Assembly: GCF_004349265.1 (NCBI RefSeq)
Contig: NZ_SMFL01000019.1
Coordinates: 1-64,000 of the forward strand
Origin: Dyadobacter psychrotolerans
Lineage (GTDB): Bacteria; Bacteroidota; Bacteroidia; Cytophagales; Spirosomataceae
Direction: 5' to 3'
Length of the DNA: 64,000 bases
The position numbers and the translations under genes were made by a program. Numbering within the stretch: the stretch's first letter is position 1; every line of letters starts with the position of its first letter. The notes beneath the pieces are model-generated. The model did no database searches. It saw nothing but the letters and a program-made list of their open reading frames with translations, and was not told the DNA's origin. Below, in pieces: positions 19,601-26,395 of this stretch.

Positions 19601-19724
19601 TGATTTGGTGCACTTATTTTTAAACCGCTGGTTTAACTGCGATCAGCGAAGCCAGGAGTTTGTCATTTATCACTATTTGAAAAAATATTATTGTTTCCTT
19701 AGGAAAACTACCTCAGAGCCATAG
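16626..19724 (+). CDS. Lantibiotic dehydratase (full-length LanB)
   Basis: 1032 aa, the usual size of full-length class I LanB. The N-terminal glutamylation domain shows the family block SRCTPFGLFAG at residues 91-101. The central part has the HFGHLVLS-type motif, and the C-terminal elimination domain (SpaB_C / thiopeptide-type) starts near residue 757 with FYTGSEWLYIKIYTP and continues with EKWFFIRYYDPEPHIRIRFY. The family uses glutamyl-tRNA to glutamylate Ser/Thr of a precursor peptide and eliminates glutamate to give Dha/Dhb. A candidate precursor is encoded at 21902-22045. Regulator genes follow at 116 bp. No LanC cyclase gene is seen in the window. An IS4 element ends 160 bp upstream. 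Confidence 0.9.
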   Translation: MQIKTHGFALIRRPILSLNKLYEFHQAIDNDPTSFERQLIQIYQQPPMLKALYLASKPAYAMTKRLLDGNLDSGKQKLLKTLYKYFVRMSSRCTPFGLFAGCFMVDLSENTNIEFDHSMPLIRDHRLDISLLDQMFHSLLKNDKVKKQLLFYTNNSLYRAGNKYRYIRRSAADNQVNFQLTEVLAQPILNDILTHAKSGKTLSQLADLVCEFDISTKQAKKYIEQLFHSQIIVSELEANITGDHYAVVLNSKIQQIGYEGKVAQLLEFATKILSDNFVSNKDLDYIKDQSAQIINQRPASPVLQTNIFFPTKTAQISKSLINTILSEFDKIQPLCNRRTNPDLEQFAKSFYSRYQQKSIPLLTALDSDFGIGYGNLHTTTQCNVPLLADIDLYGKKQNSQKFDQLSSLRLILYQRATEQNLTTVHLTGQDLQILKERAPVRTAEGFYIFGSVRSDSASEADSGNFQFEIKTASGPSCASLIGRFCRGVNDDLTQKLRAAIRLEENLSPDAIFAEICHMPEPGIANILFRPHLRKYEIPYLTTSILSEQHRLELDDILVSVPDGKTILLTSKQLKKQIIPRLSNAHNFSTALPVYKFLCDHALQDSTYFSWDWGDLSEEFFLPAVHFGHLVLSKAIWNLDDRVLRKLNEASGSLKERWALINSKLGIPRYVQIGSDDRLLLIDTTNEVSLSLLTDSLRKNGKVKMTEFLEKPGAGLLSDQDGHYSNEIIIPFLREGEPTVIGQIPNLIFQQQRQFYTGSEWLYIKIYTPNVMMDYLLTEIIKPISDQLLRKKIIEKWFFIRYYDPEPHIRIRFYNRIPDNFWKVVLEKLTQALLPLTKQETIFNIQIDSYVRELERYGMIEYDQLESIFCADSISVASALSNFKGLEHKQERWLLALLGADEILKSIGMNSEGKSRVIEGLHRQFQKEFSASDSLIEMDRQYRKHASDIKNYLAQGQQQQSPIRFFKKRSIAITRIISSCGQINQPQLESLAGDLVHLFLNRWFNCDQRSQEFVIYHYLKKYYCFLRKTTSEP

Positions 19725-19840
19725 AAATTAATCGAAAAATTTTTTATGTATCCAGGGATATACTTAAATTAATTGTGACAAAACAGTTATCAGCATCACT
19801 ATGAGCTGTTTTAGCCAAGTGACAATTTTAGGTATGTGCT

Positions 19841-20668
19841 ATGAAAATAGATCCGAAACTTAAATTGACCTGTCTGATTGTTGACGATAACAAAGCAGCG
19901 CATGAGCTTCTTTTAATGCACATCAAAGATGTTGAATATCTTAGCTACTGCGGGAGTTGTTACGACGGTGTACAAGCCTTGACTATGATCCAACGTCTGA
20001 TTCCGGACATCGTCTTTCTGGATGTTCAGATACCTCGCCTGTCAGGAATTGAGCTTATGCAGATTCTCGGCAAAACATCTTCCAGTATTATCATGATCAC
20101 GGGGTATGCCAAGTATGCAATTGAAGGATACAATTACGATGTAGTCGATTTTATTGAGAAACCCTTTGAGTTCCCAAGATTTCTTAGGGCGATAAACAGG
20201 GTATGTGAAAGACGCTCACTTTATGCAGCTATGCAGCCCTTATCGTTGATGGCTGATCAGAGGGAAACTGAGAATGATCCGATGGATGATCTTCAAGCCG
20301 CTAAGCAACAATCGTTACAAGGAAAAATTAACTTTCCCGTATATACCGATAAGTGCATATGGATTAAGGCAAACAAAAAGCAGATTCCGCTAGACTACGG
20401 TGAGATTTGCTGCATTGAGGCTTCCGGAAATTACTGTATATTTTATGCAACCGAAGACACTCACCGCACAAGAGTAACGATTTCCGAGCTACTAGATAAT
20501 TTGCCCTCCGATTTATTTGCACAGACGCAAAGGGCGTTTATCGTTAACAGAGATGCCATAAAAGAACTCGAAGGCAACGAGCTGCTGATGATCAATGATG
20601 TCAAAGCGCGTGTGTCAGAGGAATTTAGAAGTGAAATTTTCAAAGTCGTAAACAAGCGTTATGGATAG
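19841..20668 (+). CDS. LytTR-family response regulator
   Basis: 275 aa. Receiver domain (LTCLIVDDNKAAHELL, phospho-acceptor D61 in VFLDVQIP, IIMITGYAKYAIEGY, VDFIEKPF) and a C-terminal LytTR DNA-binding domain (GEICCIEASGNYCIFY, AQTQRAFIVNRDAIKEL). A linker of about 45 residues separates the two. The gene overlaps the kinase gene by 8 bp, indicating translational coupling. In the spacer upstream a 7-bp inverted repeat AAAACAG (19780-19786) / CTGTTTT (19806-19812) is a possible binding site. Location between lanB and the precursor gene suggests control of peptide production, which is an inference. Confidence 0.92.
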   Translation: MKIDPKLKLTCLIVDDNKAAHELLLMHIKDVEYLSYCGSCYDGVQALTMIQRLIPDIVFLDVQIPRLSGIELMQILGKTSSSIIMITGYAKYAIEGYNYDVVDFIEKPFEFPRFLRAINRVCERRSLYAAMQPLSLMADQRETENDPMDDLQAAKQQSLQGKINFPVYTDKCIWIKANKKQIPLDYGEICCIEASGNYCIFYATEDTHRTRVTISELLDNLPSDLFAQTQRAFIVNRDAIKELEGNELLMINDVKARVSEEFRSEIFKVVNKRYG

Positions 20669-21791
20669 AAATGATGGTTATTTTGGCAACATAAATAAGT
20701 TTCTTTTTTACAAGTCCGTGCCGGAGAGGATTAGGAAGCACCTGGTCTTCTGGATGATCTTTCTGCTATTTCACTTCACTTGGTTCATTCCCCTTTATAT
20801 CAAAGGCAAGCTGACCCAACAAGTCATCCTTTTGTATATTCTAAATTACCTGCGATACATTCCGATGTATTACTTAACGATCTATATTTATCAGCTTCTC
20901 AGCTCCTGGCTGCGCGGCGTGATGCTCTTTTTTGCTTCTTTCGCCGGCCTTCTAATCACCATTCATTTTTTCACATACCTGATGTATTTGGCACTTCACC
21001 TTAAATTTGGTATATCGTCAGTCGTAGAACCGTATAAATATTATGGTGAGCTTTACTTATTACCTATTCACCATTTCAAACCTGTTGATTTTATTGTATT
21101 TCTTTACGATTTCCAGGAAACGCAGCTTTTAATTCTGCCGATTGGAATTAAAATGGTCAAATTCGGTTTGAGACAAAAAGAAAAGGAAAAAGAAGGTTTG
21201 CAGCATGAGCTAAAAGCCCTGCGTAGCCAGCTGTCACCACATTTTGTTTTTAACCTGATCAACAGTGCTTACCGGCACGTGCTACCCGTAAGTAAAAAGG
21301 CTGCGTCGTATCTTGGTAGAATAGCAGCAGTACTTCGACTTACCCTATATAACAATGACACTGAATTCGTAGGTCTTAGCCATGAGTGGCAATCCCTGAA
21401 CGAATACGTTGATCTTGAATCAAAACGGGAAGGAGACCGACTGCACCAGCGTATTCATTTAGAAGGGGAAATACAGGATTTTCAACTGGTACCTAACATG
21501 CTTTTGCTGACACTAGTAGAAAACGCCTTCAAGCATGGTGTTTATTCTAATGGTTACCCATGCTGGCTGAGTGTTAGAATGACTGTCAAAGAACAAAATC
21601 TCAGATTTATCATAAGCAATAGCAAGCCGTCTACTTTTGAAACAGATAAAACCGACATTGTCTCAGGCATTGGTCTAGCCAATGTTAAAAGACGCGTCGA
21701 GCTGCATTTTGCCGGTAATTATAGCATGGATATATCTGAAACAATTCACAATTATACTGTGGACCTCACTATCCCGTTTATCACTAATTAA
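20661..21791 (+). CDS. LytS-type sensor histidine kinase
   Basis: 376 aa. Three to four membrane helices lie in residues ~25-165 (HLVFWMIFLLFHFTWFIP, YILNYLRYIPMYYLTIYIY, MLFFASFAGLLITIHFF). The His_kinase (PF06580) block follows: LRSQLSPHFVFNLINSA with the phospho-His, and a HATPase domain with LVENAFKHGV and GIGLANVKRRVELHF. It has no separate extracellular sensor domain, so signal sensing is likely through the membrane part. It overlaps the upstream regulator gene by 8 bp, so the two form a cognate pair. Confidence 0.9.
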   Translation: MDRNDGYFGNINKFLFYKSVPERIRKHLVFWMIFLLFHFTWFIPLYIKGKLTQQVILLYILNYLRYIPMYYLTIYIYQLLSSWLRGVMLFFASFAGLLITIHFFTYLMYLALHLKFGISSVVEPYKYYGELYLLPIHHFKPVDFIVFLYDFQETQLLILPIGIKMVKFGLRQKEKEKEGLQHELKALRSQLSPHFVFNLINSAYRHVLPVSKKAASYLGRIAAVLRLTLYNNDTEFVGLSHEWQSLNEYVDLESKREGDRLHQRIHLEGEIQDFQLVPNMLLLTLVENAFKHGVYSNGYPCWLSVRMTVKEQNLRFIISNSKPSTFETDKTDIVSGIGLANVKRRVELHFAGNYSMDISETIHNYTVDLTIPFITN

Positions 21792-21862
21792 GGTTTAAAT
21801 CCTGATTCATCCCGCTTTTTCAGACTTTCGTCCCGTAAATTTATCTTTACGATTTTCGGTCA

Positions 21863-21895
21863 ATTGTTTTGTGACTGTTATTTACCCAAAACAAT
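21863..21895. promoter_or_regulatory. 9-bp inverted repeat just before the precursor peptide gene
   Basis: ATTGTTTTG (21863-21871) and CAAAACAAT (21887-21895) are exact complements, ending six bases before the ATG of the precursor. It may be an operator for the neighbouring LytTR regulator or an RNA hairpin covering the initiation site. Confidence 0.5.
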
Positions 21896-21901
21896 AGTCC
21901 G

Positions 21902-22045
21902 ATGAAAAAGCAGCACAAGTTATCCTTCACCACTACTGTGGTCAGAAATTTCAGTGAAAAGATCTGGGCAAACCAGATCATTAAAAATTCCAAAACTGCT
22001 ACAACAACCAGCGGAACTACCTGCACAATTCCTGGCGCACATTAA
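21902..22045 (+). CDS. Putative class I lanthipeptide precursor (47 aa)
   Basis: A short frame beginning ATG AAA AAG: MKKQHKLSFTTTVVRNFSEK is a charged, leader-like N-terminus with a KLSF motif close to the KLxLxK/FxLD leader patterns of Bacteroidota class I lanthipeptides. The C-terminal ~17 residues (KTATTTSGTTCTIPGAH) hold six Thr, one Ser and a single Cys41. LanB could turn the Thr/Ser to Dhb/Dha and Cys41 could form one (methyl)lanthionine ring. There is no GG cleavage site. It is framed by an inverted repeat upstream and a perfect hairpin downstream and sits between the LytTR kinase and RteC-like genes. Modification is an inference from composition and context. Confidence 0.75.
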   Translation: MKKQHKLSFTTTVVRNFSEKIWANQIIKNSKTATTTSGTTCTIPGAH

Positions 22046-22048
22046 ATT

Positions 22049-22078
22049 TATGGGATAGCAAAAGCCTGCTATCCCATA
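22049..22078 (+). terminator. Perfect 12-bp hairpin after precursor gene
   Basis: TATGGGATAGCA (22049-22060) and TGCTATCCCATA (22067-22078) around AAAGCC, 3 bases after the precursor stop codon. No long T-run follows. It would serve as a partial terminator or stabiliser that keeps the short precursor transcript in excess, as is common behind lanA genes. Confidence 0.7.
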
Positions 22079-22177
22079 GAATCTTTCGTGACATTTCTCT
22101 GGTTCAGAGAAATGCGGCCCGCCCTGACTGTTACCTCCTCTCCTTTTGAGATTTTCATCTTAAAACTTACAATCATC

Positions 22178-23371
22178 ATGGAGAAAAATTGGCTTGAACC
22201 GTTGGATCTCATTGTAAACACCACATTGAATCCACAGACTTCCGAGGTATACATGCTTCGGCAAGAACATGTTGAGCAAATTCTGAAAAATGTTAACCAG
22301 GAAAAAAACAAACAAATATATTCACTTAAAAACCAAATTTTTAATCTTTCCAACCATCTAGAAACACAAATTTCAATCGGTCAATACCACAGCCACCTGA
22401 TTAAGATTTTGGATAAATGTCTTGAAAATTCGGCTAAGGTGGAATCTGGCTACGTAGTATTTCATCTCGCTTGCCGAGCCGTGATCGGATGCTTGAAAGA
22501 CATTCTTTCGTTTTTGGAAATGCATTTTGAGCAGTATTTAATTAGCTATCAACATCTGCCAGCTGCCTATTTCAATGAATTTAAAACTGAATTGCTCCAA
22601 CGGGTAGAGCAAATCAAATCATATTTGCTTTTACGGAATCCGGATTCAGAACTCAATGATATTCTGTTCGAAACGGTTTATGGTCTGCTATGCGAATCAC
22701 AGATCGTATCTGTCACCTACCGACAAGCGCTTTACCTTAAAATTCTTGTCACCGAAATTGAGAAACTCAATGAAATTCAAGCCAACAGTAAATTTACCGG
22801 CGAGTTGATACCGCTTCTGTTCCATCTAAATTTCAACAGTCCCGAATTTACGGATTATTACAAATGCGAAATTACTGAGCAGCTCAGCACTTACCGCCGC
22901 GCAACAGAGCAAATTGAATATCTGCTTAACTGCTACAAAGTCTTTAATCAGATACCGCTTAAACCAGGTGCAGCGCTTAATCCGCATCTGGACGATATTC
23001 AAAAAACGGTCAATATCTGGTTTGCGCAGCAGATCGCTTCTTTGGAAAAACAACTTCAATGTCAGATAAACCCTGTTGCTGCATCACAAAATTTGTCAAA
23101 CAGCGCTAATACAGAGTCATTTAAAGTGATGTGTTTTCTATCCATTGATCAAATTGCATTGGTCATCAGGGCGTTGGATTCTCTTAGAATTATCCAGTCC
23201 AGATCATTGAATATGGTCTTCAAAAGTATCACACCCTTTTTGTCAACGCCTAGAAAAGCGGACCTTTCCTGGAAAAGTGTTCGGACCAAGGCATACAACT
23301 ATGAAGAATCTGACAAAACAACCGTGATTAACATGCTTGAAAAAATTATTGTATGGGTTAAAGAATCTTAA
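22178..23371 (+). CDS. RteC-like helical protein of unknown function
   Basis: 397 aa from ATG at 22178; an in-frame ATG at 22088 would add 30 residues that run through the spacer and look non-coding. It is all-alpha, with a coiled coil near residues 25-70 (RQEHVEQILKNVNQEKNKQI). The C-terminal third (CFLSIDQIALVIRALDSLRII, PFLSTPRKADLSWKSVRTKAY) resembles the C-terminal domain of RteC, the regulator of CTnDOT-type elements. No LanC zinc ligands (WCxG, CHG) are present, so it is not the missing cyclase. It is followed after 11 bp by the Crp/Fnr gene, so the two are probably co-transcribed. The RteC relationship is tentative. Confidence 0.6.
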   Translation: MEKNWLEPLDLIVNTTLNPQTSEVYMLRQEHVEQILKNVNQEKNKQIYSLKNQIFNLSNHLETQISIGQYHSHLIKILDKCLENSAKVESGYVVFHLACRAVIGCLKDILSFLEMHFEQYLISYQHLPAAYFNEFKTELLQRVEQIKSYLLLRNPDSELNDILFETVYGLLCESQIVSVTYRQALYLKILVTEIEKLNEIQANSKFTGELIPLLFHLNFNSPEFTDYYKCEITEQLSTYRRATEQIEYLLNCYKVFNQIPLKPGAALNPHLDDIQKTVNIWFAQQIASLEKQLQCQINPVAASQNLSNSANTESFKVMCFLSIDQIALVIRALDSLRIIQSRSLNMVFKSITPFLSTPRKADLSWKSVRTKAYNYEESDKTTVINMLEKIIVWVKES

Positions 23372-23382
23372 ACCGACTGATT

Positions 23383-23949
23383 ATGCCGCCAGATTTGATA
23401 AAGTACTTATCGGGTTTTTATTCGCTCAGCGAAGAATTCGTTAGTCATCTAAGAAGTGCGCAACTGCAAAAACTCTACAAAAAAAACCAGATCCTCAGTC
23501 AAAATACCAGTGCTCCCCTCTTTTGGTTTATCAACAATGGGCTTGCCAAAGGCTGCTATTACGATGCGGATGGAAAAGAACATATCACCCGTTTTTGGAA
23601 AGAGGGAGAAATAATGCTTTTAACGCATAACCCAATTGACGCAAGAGTTCACGCGCAGGTTATTGTTTTATTAGAAAACGCTACGCTTTCATCGCTTTCA
23701 CCTCGCCGGCTTCTTTATTTAAATAATTACTTCACTGAAACCCACAAACTTTCAGGCAAGCTCTTGCTGGCTGACCGCGACAAGGCCGATCTGAAATCTT
23801 ACCTGTGCGCCTTACCCTCCCCGCAGGGATATGATGAGTTTAAAAAGAACTTTCCTCATAACCGTATTTTGCTTAAAGACATTGCCTGTTATTTGGAAAT
23901 TACTGCGAGTTCTCTGAGTGAAATACGAAGAAAATCCCGGCAGATGTGA
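23383..23949 (+). CDS. Crp/Fnr-family regulator
   Basis: 188 aa. Residues ~15-115 form a cyclic-nucleotide-binding-type beta barrel (LYKKNQILSQNTSAPLFWFINNGLAKGCYYDADGKE is split by family-typical turns; TRFWKEGEIML follows). The C-terminal part has a short HTH-like segment, RILLKDIACYLEITASSLSEIRR. The PRPRL-type cAMP-contact residues are not apparent, so the ligand is unknown. This matches the short Bacteroidota Crp-like group. It starts 11 bp after the RteC-like gene and is probably part of the lanthipeptide-associated unit. Confidence 0.8.
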   Translation: MPPDLIKYLSGFYSLSEEFVSHLRSAQLQKLYKKNQILSQNTSAPLFWFINNGLAKGCYYDADGKEHITRFWKEGEIMLLTHNPIDARVHAQVIVLLENATLSSLSPRRLLYLNNYFTETHKLSGKLLLADRDKADLKSYLCALPSPQGYDEFKKNFPHNRILLKDIACYLEITASSLSEIRRKSRQM

Positions 23950-24099
23950 TTTGTCATACAAAAAACAAAGTTTGATTCTCTTTCAAAATCGAAAGTCGGC
24001 TACCCTTGTTACCAGTTAGTTTTATTCCATCAGAGAGAAATCGGCAGCTTCAAAGCAGCAAAGGTTTGTTTTTATAAGAAACGATTTAACTAATTGAAA

Positions 24100-24534
24100 A
24101 TGAAAAGAGAAAATATGCTTCGAATCATTGTAGCACTTTTGGTTATTCTTTATTTCTACACTGCGCTTTCCAAGCTCATGGAATTTCAAATTTTCAAAAG
24201 ACAGTTGTCCAACCAAACCATTCCAAAATGGTCGGTGGCTTTGCTTGCCTGGAGCATTCCGGTATCGGAACTTCTTGCCGTAGCGGTTTTGATTACACCC
24301 AGGTTCAGAAAGACGGGCTTTTACCTGTCGGTGATTTTGATGTTTGTTTTCACTGCTTACATGGGACTTGTTTTGATCAATTTTTTTGACAGAATACCAT
24401 GTCATTGTGGGGGTGTGGTGGGTAACATGCAATTCAAACAGCACTTTTTCTTCAATTTGTTTTTCCTGATCATTTCGATCGCTGGCGTTTTTCTGTGCGG
24501 TAAACAAACCGATAGATCCAGTCCCACGATATAA
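24100..24534 (+). CDS. MauE/DoxX-like redox-associated membrane protein
   Basis: 144 aa from ATG at 24100 (a TTG two codons upstream is less likely). It has four hydrophobic helices: residues ~6-22, ~48-66, ~75-97 and ~115-135. The MauE-type hallmarks are YFYTALSKLMEFQIFKRQL near the start and IPCHCGGVVGNM with a CxC pair on the cytoplasmic/periplasmic face. MauE-like proteins are linked to thiol redox handling. In Bacteroidota such genes commonly stand next to DUF6520 genes, as here (112 bp downstream). A role in oxidising or maturing exported Cys-containing peptides is possible but unproven. Confidence 0.8.
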   Translation: MKRENMLRIIVALLVILYFYTALSKLMEFQIFKRQLSNQTIPKWSVALLAWSIPVSELLAVAVLITPRFRKTGFYLSVILMFVFTAYMGLVLINFFDRIPCHCGGVVGNMQFKQHFFFNLFFLIISIAGVFLCGKQTDRSSPTI

Positions 24535-24646
24535 GCCGCACAGGGCACGGGCAGGATGTCCGCCCTTTGTTCGCCAGGCGCTTTGCTGAAAACCTGAAAA
24601 TAGAGTAGGCATTATCTTACCAATCACAATTTAAATTTTTAGAGTT

Positions 24647-24958
24647 ATGAAAAAGTTAAAAATCGATTATTTGCTGCTTGTCGCTCTGTTAATGGCCGGT
24701 TCTGCAGCTGTTGCAACCAGACTACCTAATCAACCAAAACCGAATGTGCTTGTTGAGCAATGGTTCAGGACTGCTCCTAGCACCAATCCCGATCAGGAAG
24801 GTGGCTGGCAGTCAGGTGTTGCACCAGAAGAATGTCGTCCATCTGAGAAAATTTGCTCGGCAACATTTGAAACGGGCTACAACCCTAATGACCATGTTGA
24901 CTCTGTGAACGTGCAGAATGCGATCGGCTCTGTTCAGACTGGTTATATTCTCGAATAG
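24647..24958 (+). CDS. DUF6520-type small secreted protein
   Basis: 103 aa. The N-terminus MKKLKIDYLLLVALLMAGSAA is a signal peptide. A tryptophan-bearing segment (VEQWFRTAP) and a two-cysteine motif ECRPSEKICSATF follow, as in DUF6520 proteins of Bacteroidota. It lies downstream of the MauE-like gene in the same direction and is closed by a strong terminator. Two Cys in a small exported protein next to a MauE-like redox protein suggests a disulphide-bonded product. The function is unknown. Confidence 0.75.
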   Translation: MKKLKIDYLLLVALLMAGSAAVATRLPNQPKPNVLVEQWFRTAPSTNPDQEGGWQSGVAPEECRPSEKICSATFETGYNPNDHVDSVNVQNAIGSVQTGYILE

Positions 24959-24978
24959 AATCATTTCTGACACGGTGT

Positions 24979-25010
24979 ACACTCCGTCCTTTTTTGGATG
25001 GAGTGTTTTT
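24979..25010. terminator. Bidirectional intrinsic terminator
   Basis: ACACTCCGTCC (24979-24989) pairs with GGATGGAGTGT (24996-25006), with one G-T contact and loop TTTTTT, followed by TTTTGTTT. It separates the convergent DUF6520 and susD genes. Confidence 0.85.
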
Positions 25011-25012
25011 GT

Positions 25013-26377
25013 TTATCTGGGGTTCTGAGTAATACCACTTGCCTGGATTTCATTGTCGGGAATTGGGAACACATATCTTTTATCATTGGCAGGTAGTGTA
25101 TAGGTTTTACCCTCGTATGTCCTTGTGATTGTGACGGCGAAACGTGGATCCGGATTCAAACGTCTCAGATCACTCCAGCGAAGGCCGCGGCCAAAAAGCT
25201 CTCTTCTTCTTTCCGCCAAAATAAGCGGAAGGATACTTTGCTGATCAGCAGTCAAGGGAGTAAACCGGCCGGTTTTAAACCTCTTTTCCAGCAGTGTATT
25301 CAGATCTGCCAGCGCAAGATCTGTTTTTCCCTGCCGGGCGTAGCATTCAGCCCGGATTATAAGCATCTCGCTTGTGGTCAAACCTCCAAACATGGTAGCT
25401 CCGCCAAAATAACTACCCTTGTATCCGATGTTCCCGGTCGGTCTGAGCACAAAATAACAAGTTTTTCGAAGGTCATCTGGTTGATAAGTTTTGTATAAAA
25501 GCGAATCTACACCTGTTAGAGGGGAATCAAGAATAACCATTGGTGCTAACGATTGGTGAAAAATCACTTCCGGATTTTTTCCTGTGAGAACCGCAGGTAA
25601 TGGTCGTGCAGCGGCGGGATTGAGCGTATTGTAATCCAATAGCAGATCATGGATAGCCAGACTGGAGCTGGCCGCTTCAAGTGCTTTGTCATACTCTCCC
25701 ATCACCAGATAAACCCTTGCAAGAAGAGCCCTGGCAGCTTGTCTGGATGGGCGGCTGACATACAGCGGCTGATGAGATGCCATTTTATTCTCCGATTCAT
25801 TCAGGTCTGCGATGATCCGGTCATAGGTCTGCTGCAATGTTCCCCGTTGTGAAATCTCATTGACATCCATATCCAGCCGGATAGGAAGACCCAGCAGAGA
25901 TGGTGCAGCCGATTTTTCATAAGGTGCTGCGAAAACCTGAGCCAGATTAAACAGAGACATTGCTCTTATAAACAAAGCACTTCCATAGACGTGGTCCCAA
26001 CTGGATTGGGAAACCGAATCAGGTTTTATTTTGCTTAGTCCGTCCAAGACCACGTTTGCATAAAATATCGATTTGTAAGAGTTGTCCCAGTGATTGCTGG
26101 CTTGCCCTTCAAAAATGTTAGCTGCCCATAGGTAGGTGTTACGATCCAGTGCACTTACGTTACCCAGATTTGCATCAGGATGGTAAAATTCGTCGGTAGC
26201 AGCAGTATGAAGCCCGGGCCCTGAATTGATGCCACCTGCATAAGCATCTAAAAGTGCCTGCATATGCGAAAGCTCAGTAGGAACTACCAGGGCTTTACTG
26301 GGCTTTTTGTCAAGAAAGTCTTCTGTACAGCAGCATAGCGTAGCTACCAGTACAATTAAAATCAAACGGCTTTTCAT
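25013..26377 (-). CDS. RagB/SusD-family outer-membrane lipoprotein
   Basis: 454 aa, near the usual SusD length. Lipoprotein signal MKSRLILIVLVATLCCC. SusD features: DFLDKKPSKALVVPTEL near the start, a TPR-like helical region (ALFIRAMSLFNLAQVFAAPY, RQAARALLARVYLVMGEYDKAL), and a C-terminal SusD_RagB block (LIIRAECYARQGKTDLALADLNTLLEKR, ERRRELFGRGLRWSDLRRLN, YVFPIPDNEI). It binds a ligand at the cell surface for the adjacent SusC channel, 18 bp upstream. It is the last gene of a TlpA - SusC - SusD operon. SusCD pairs with TlpA-like partners usually import peptides or other non-glycan ligands; this is an inference. Confidence 0.9.
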   Translation of the reverse strand: MKSRLILIVLVATLCCCTEDFLDKKPSKALVVPTELSHMQALLDAYAGGINSGPGLHTAATDEFYHPDANLGNVSALDRNTYLWAANIFEGQASNHWDNSYKSIFYANVVLDGLSKIKPDSVSQSSWDHVYGSALFIRAMSLFNLAQVFAAPYEKSAAPSLLGLPIRLDMDVNEISQRGTLQQTYDRIIADLNESENKMASHQPLYVSRPSRQAARALLARVYLVMGEYDKALEAASSSLAIHDLLLDYNTLNPAAARPLPAVLTGKNPEVIFHQSLAPMVILDSPLTGVDSLLYKTYQPDDLRKTCYFVLRPTGNIGYKGSYFGGATMFGGLTTSEMLIIRAECYARQGKTDLALADLNTLLEKRFKTGRFTPLTADQQSILPLILAERRRELFGRGLRWSDLRRLNPDPRFAVTITRTYEGKTYTLPANDKRYVFPIPDNEIQASGITQNPR

Positions 26378-26395
26378 GTTGTAGAAACGGTTAGA

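Noticed and set aside
22088..22177. Upstream start for the RteC-like gene
   Set aside because: The extra 30 residues run through the spacer directly after the terminator hairpin and look non-coding; ATG 22178 is better.
22178..23371. LanC cyclase
   Set aside because: The zinc-ligand motifs and repeated GxxG-type barrel motifs are missing; the C-terminus resembles RteC instead.
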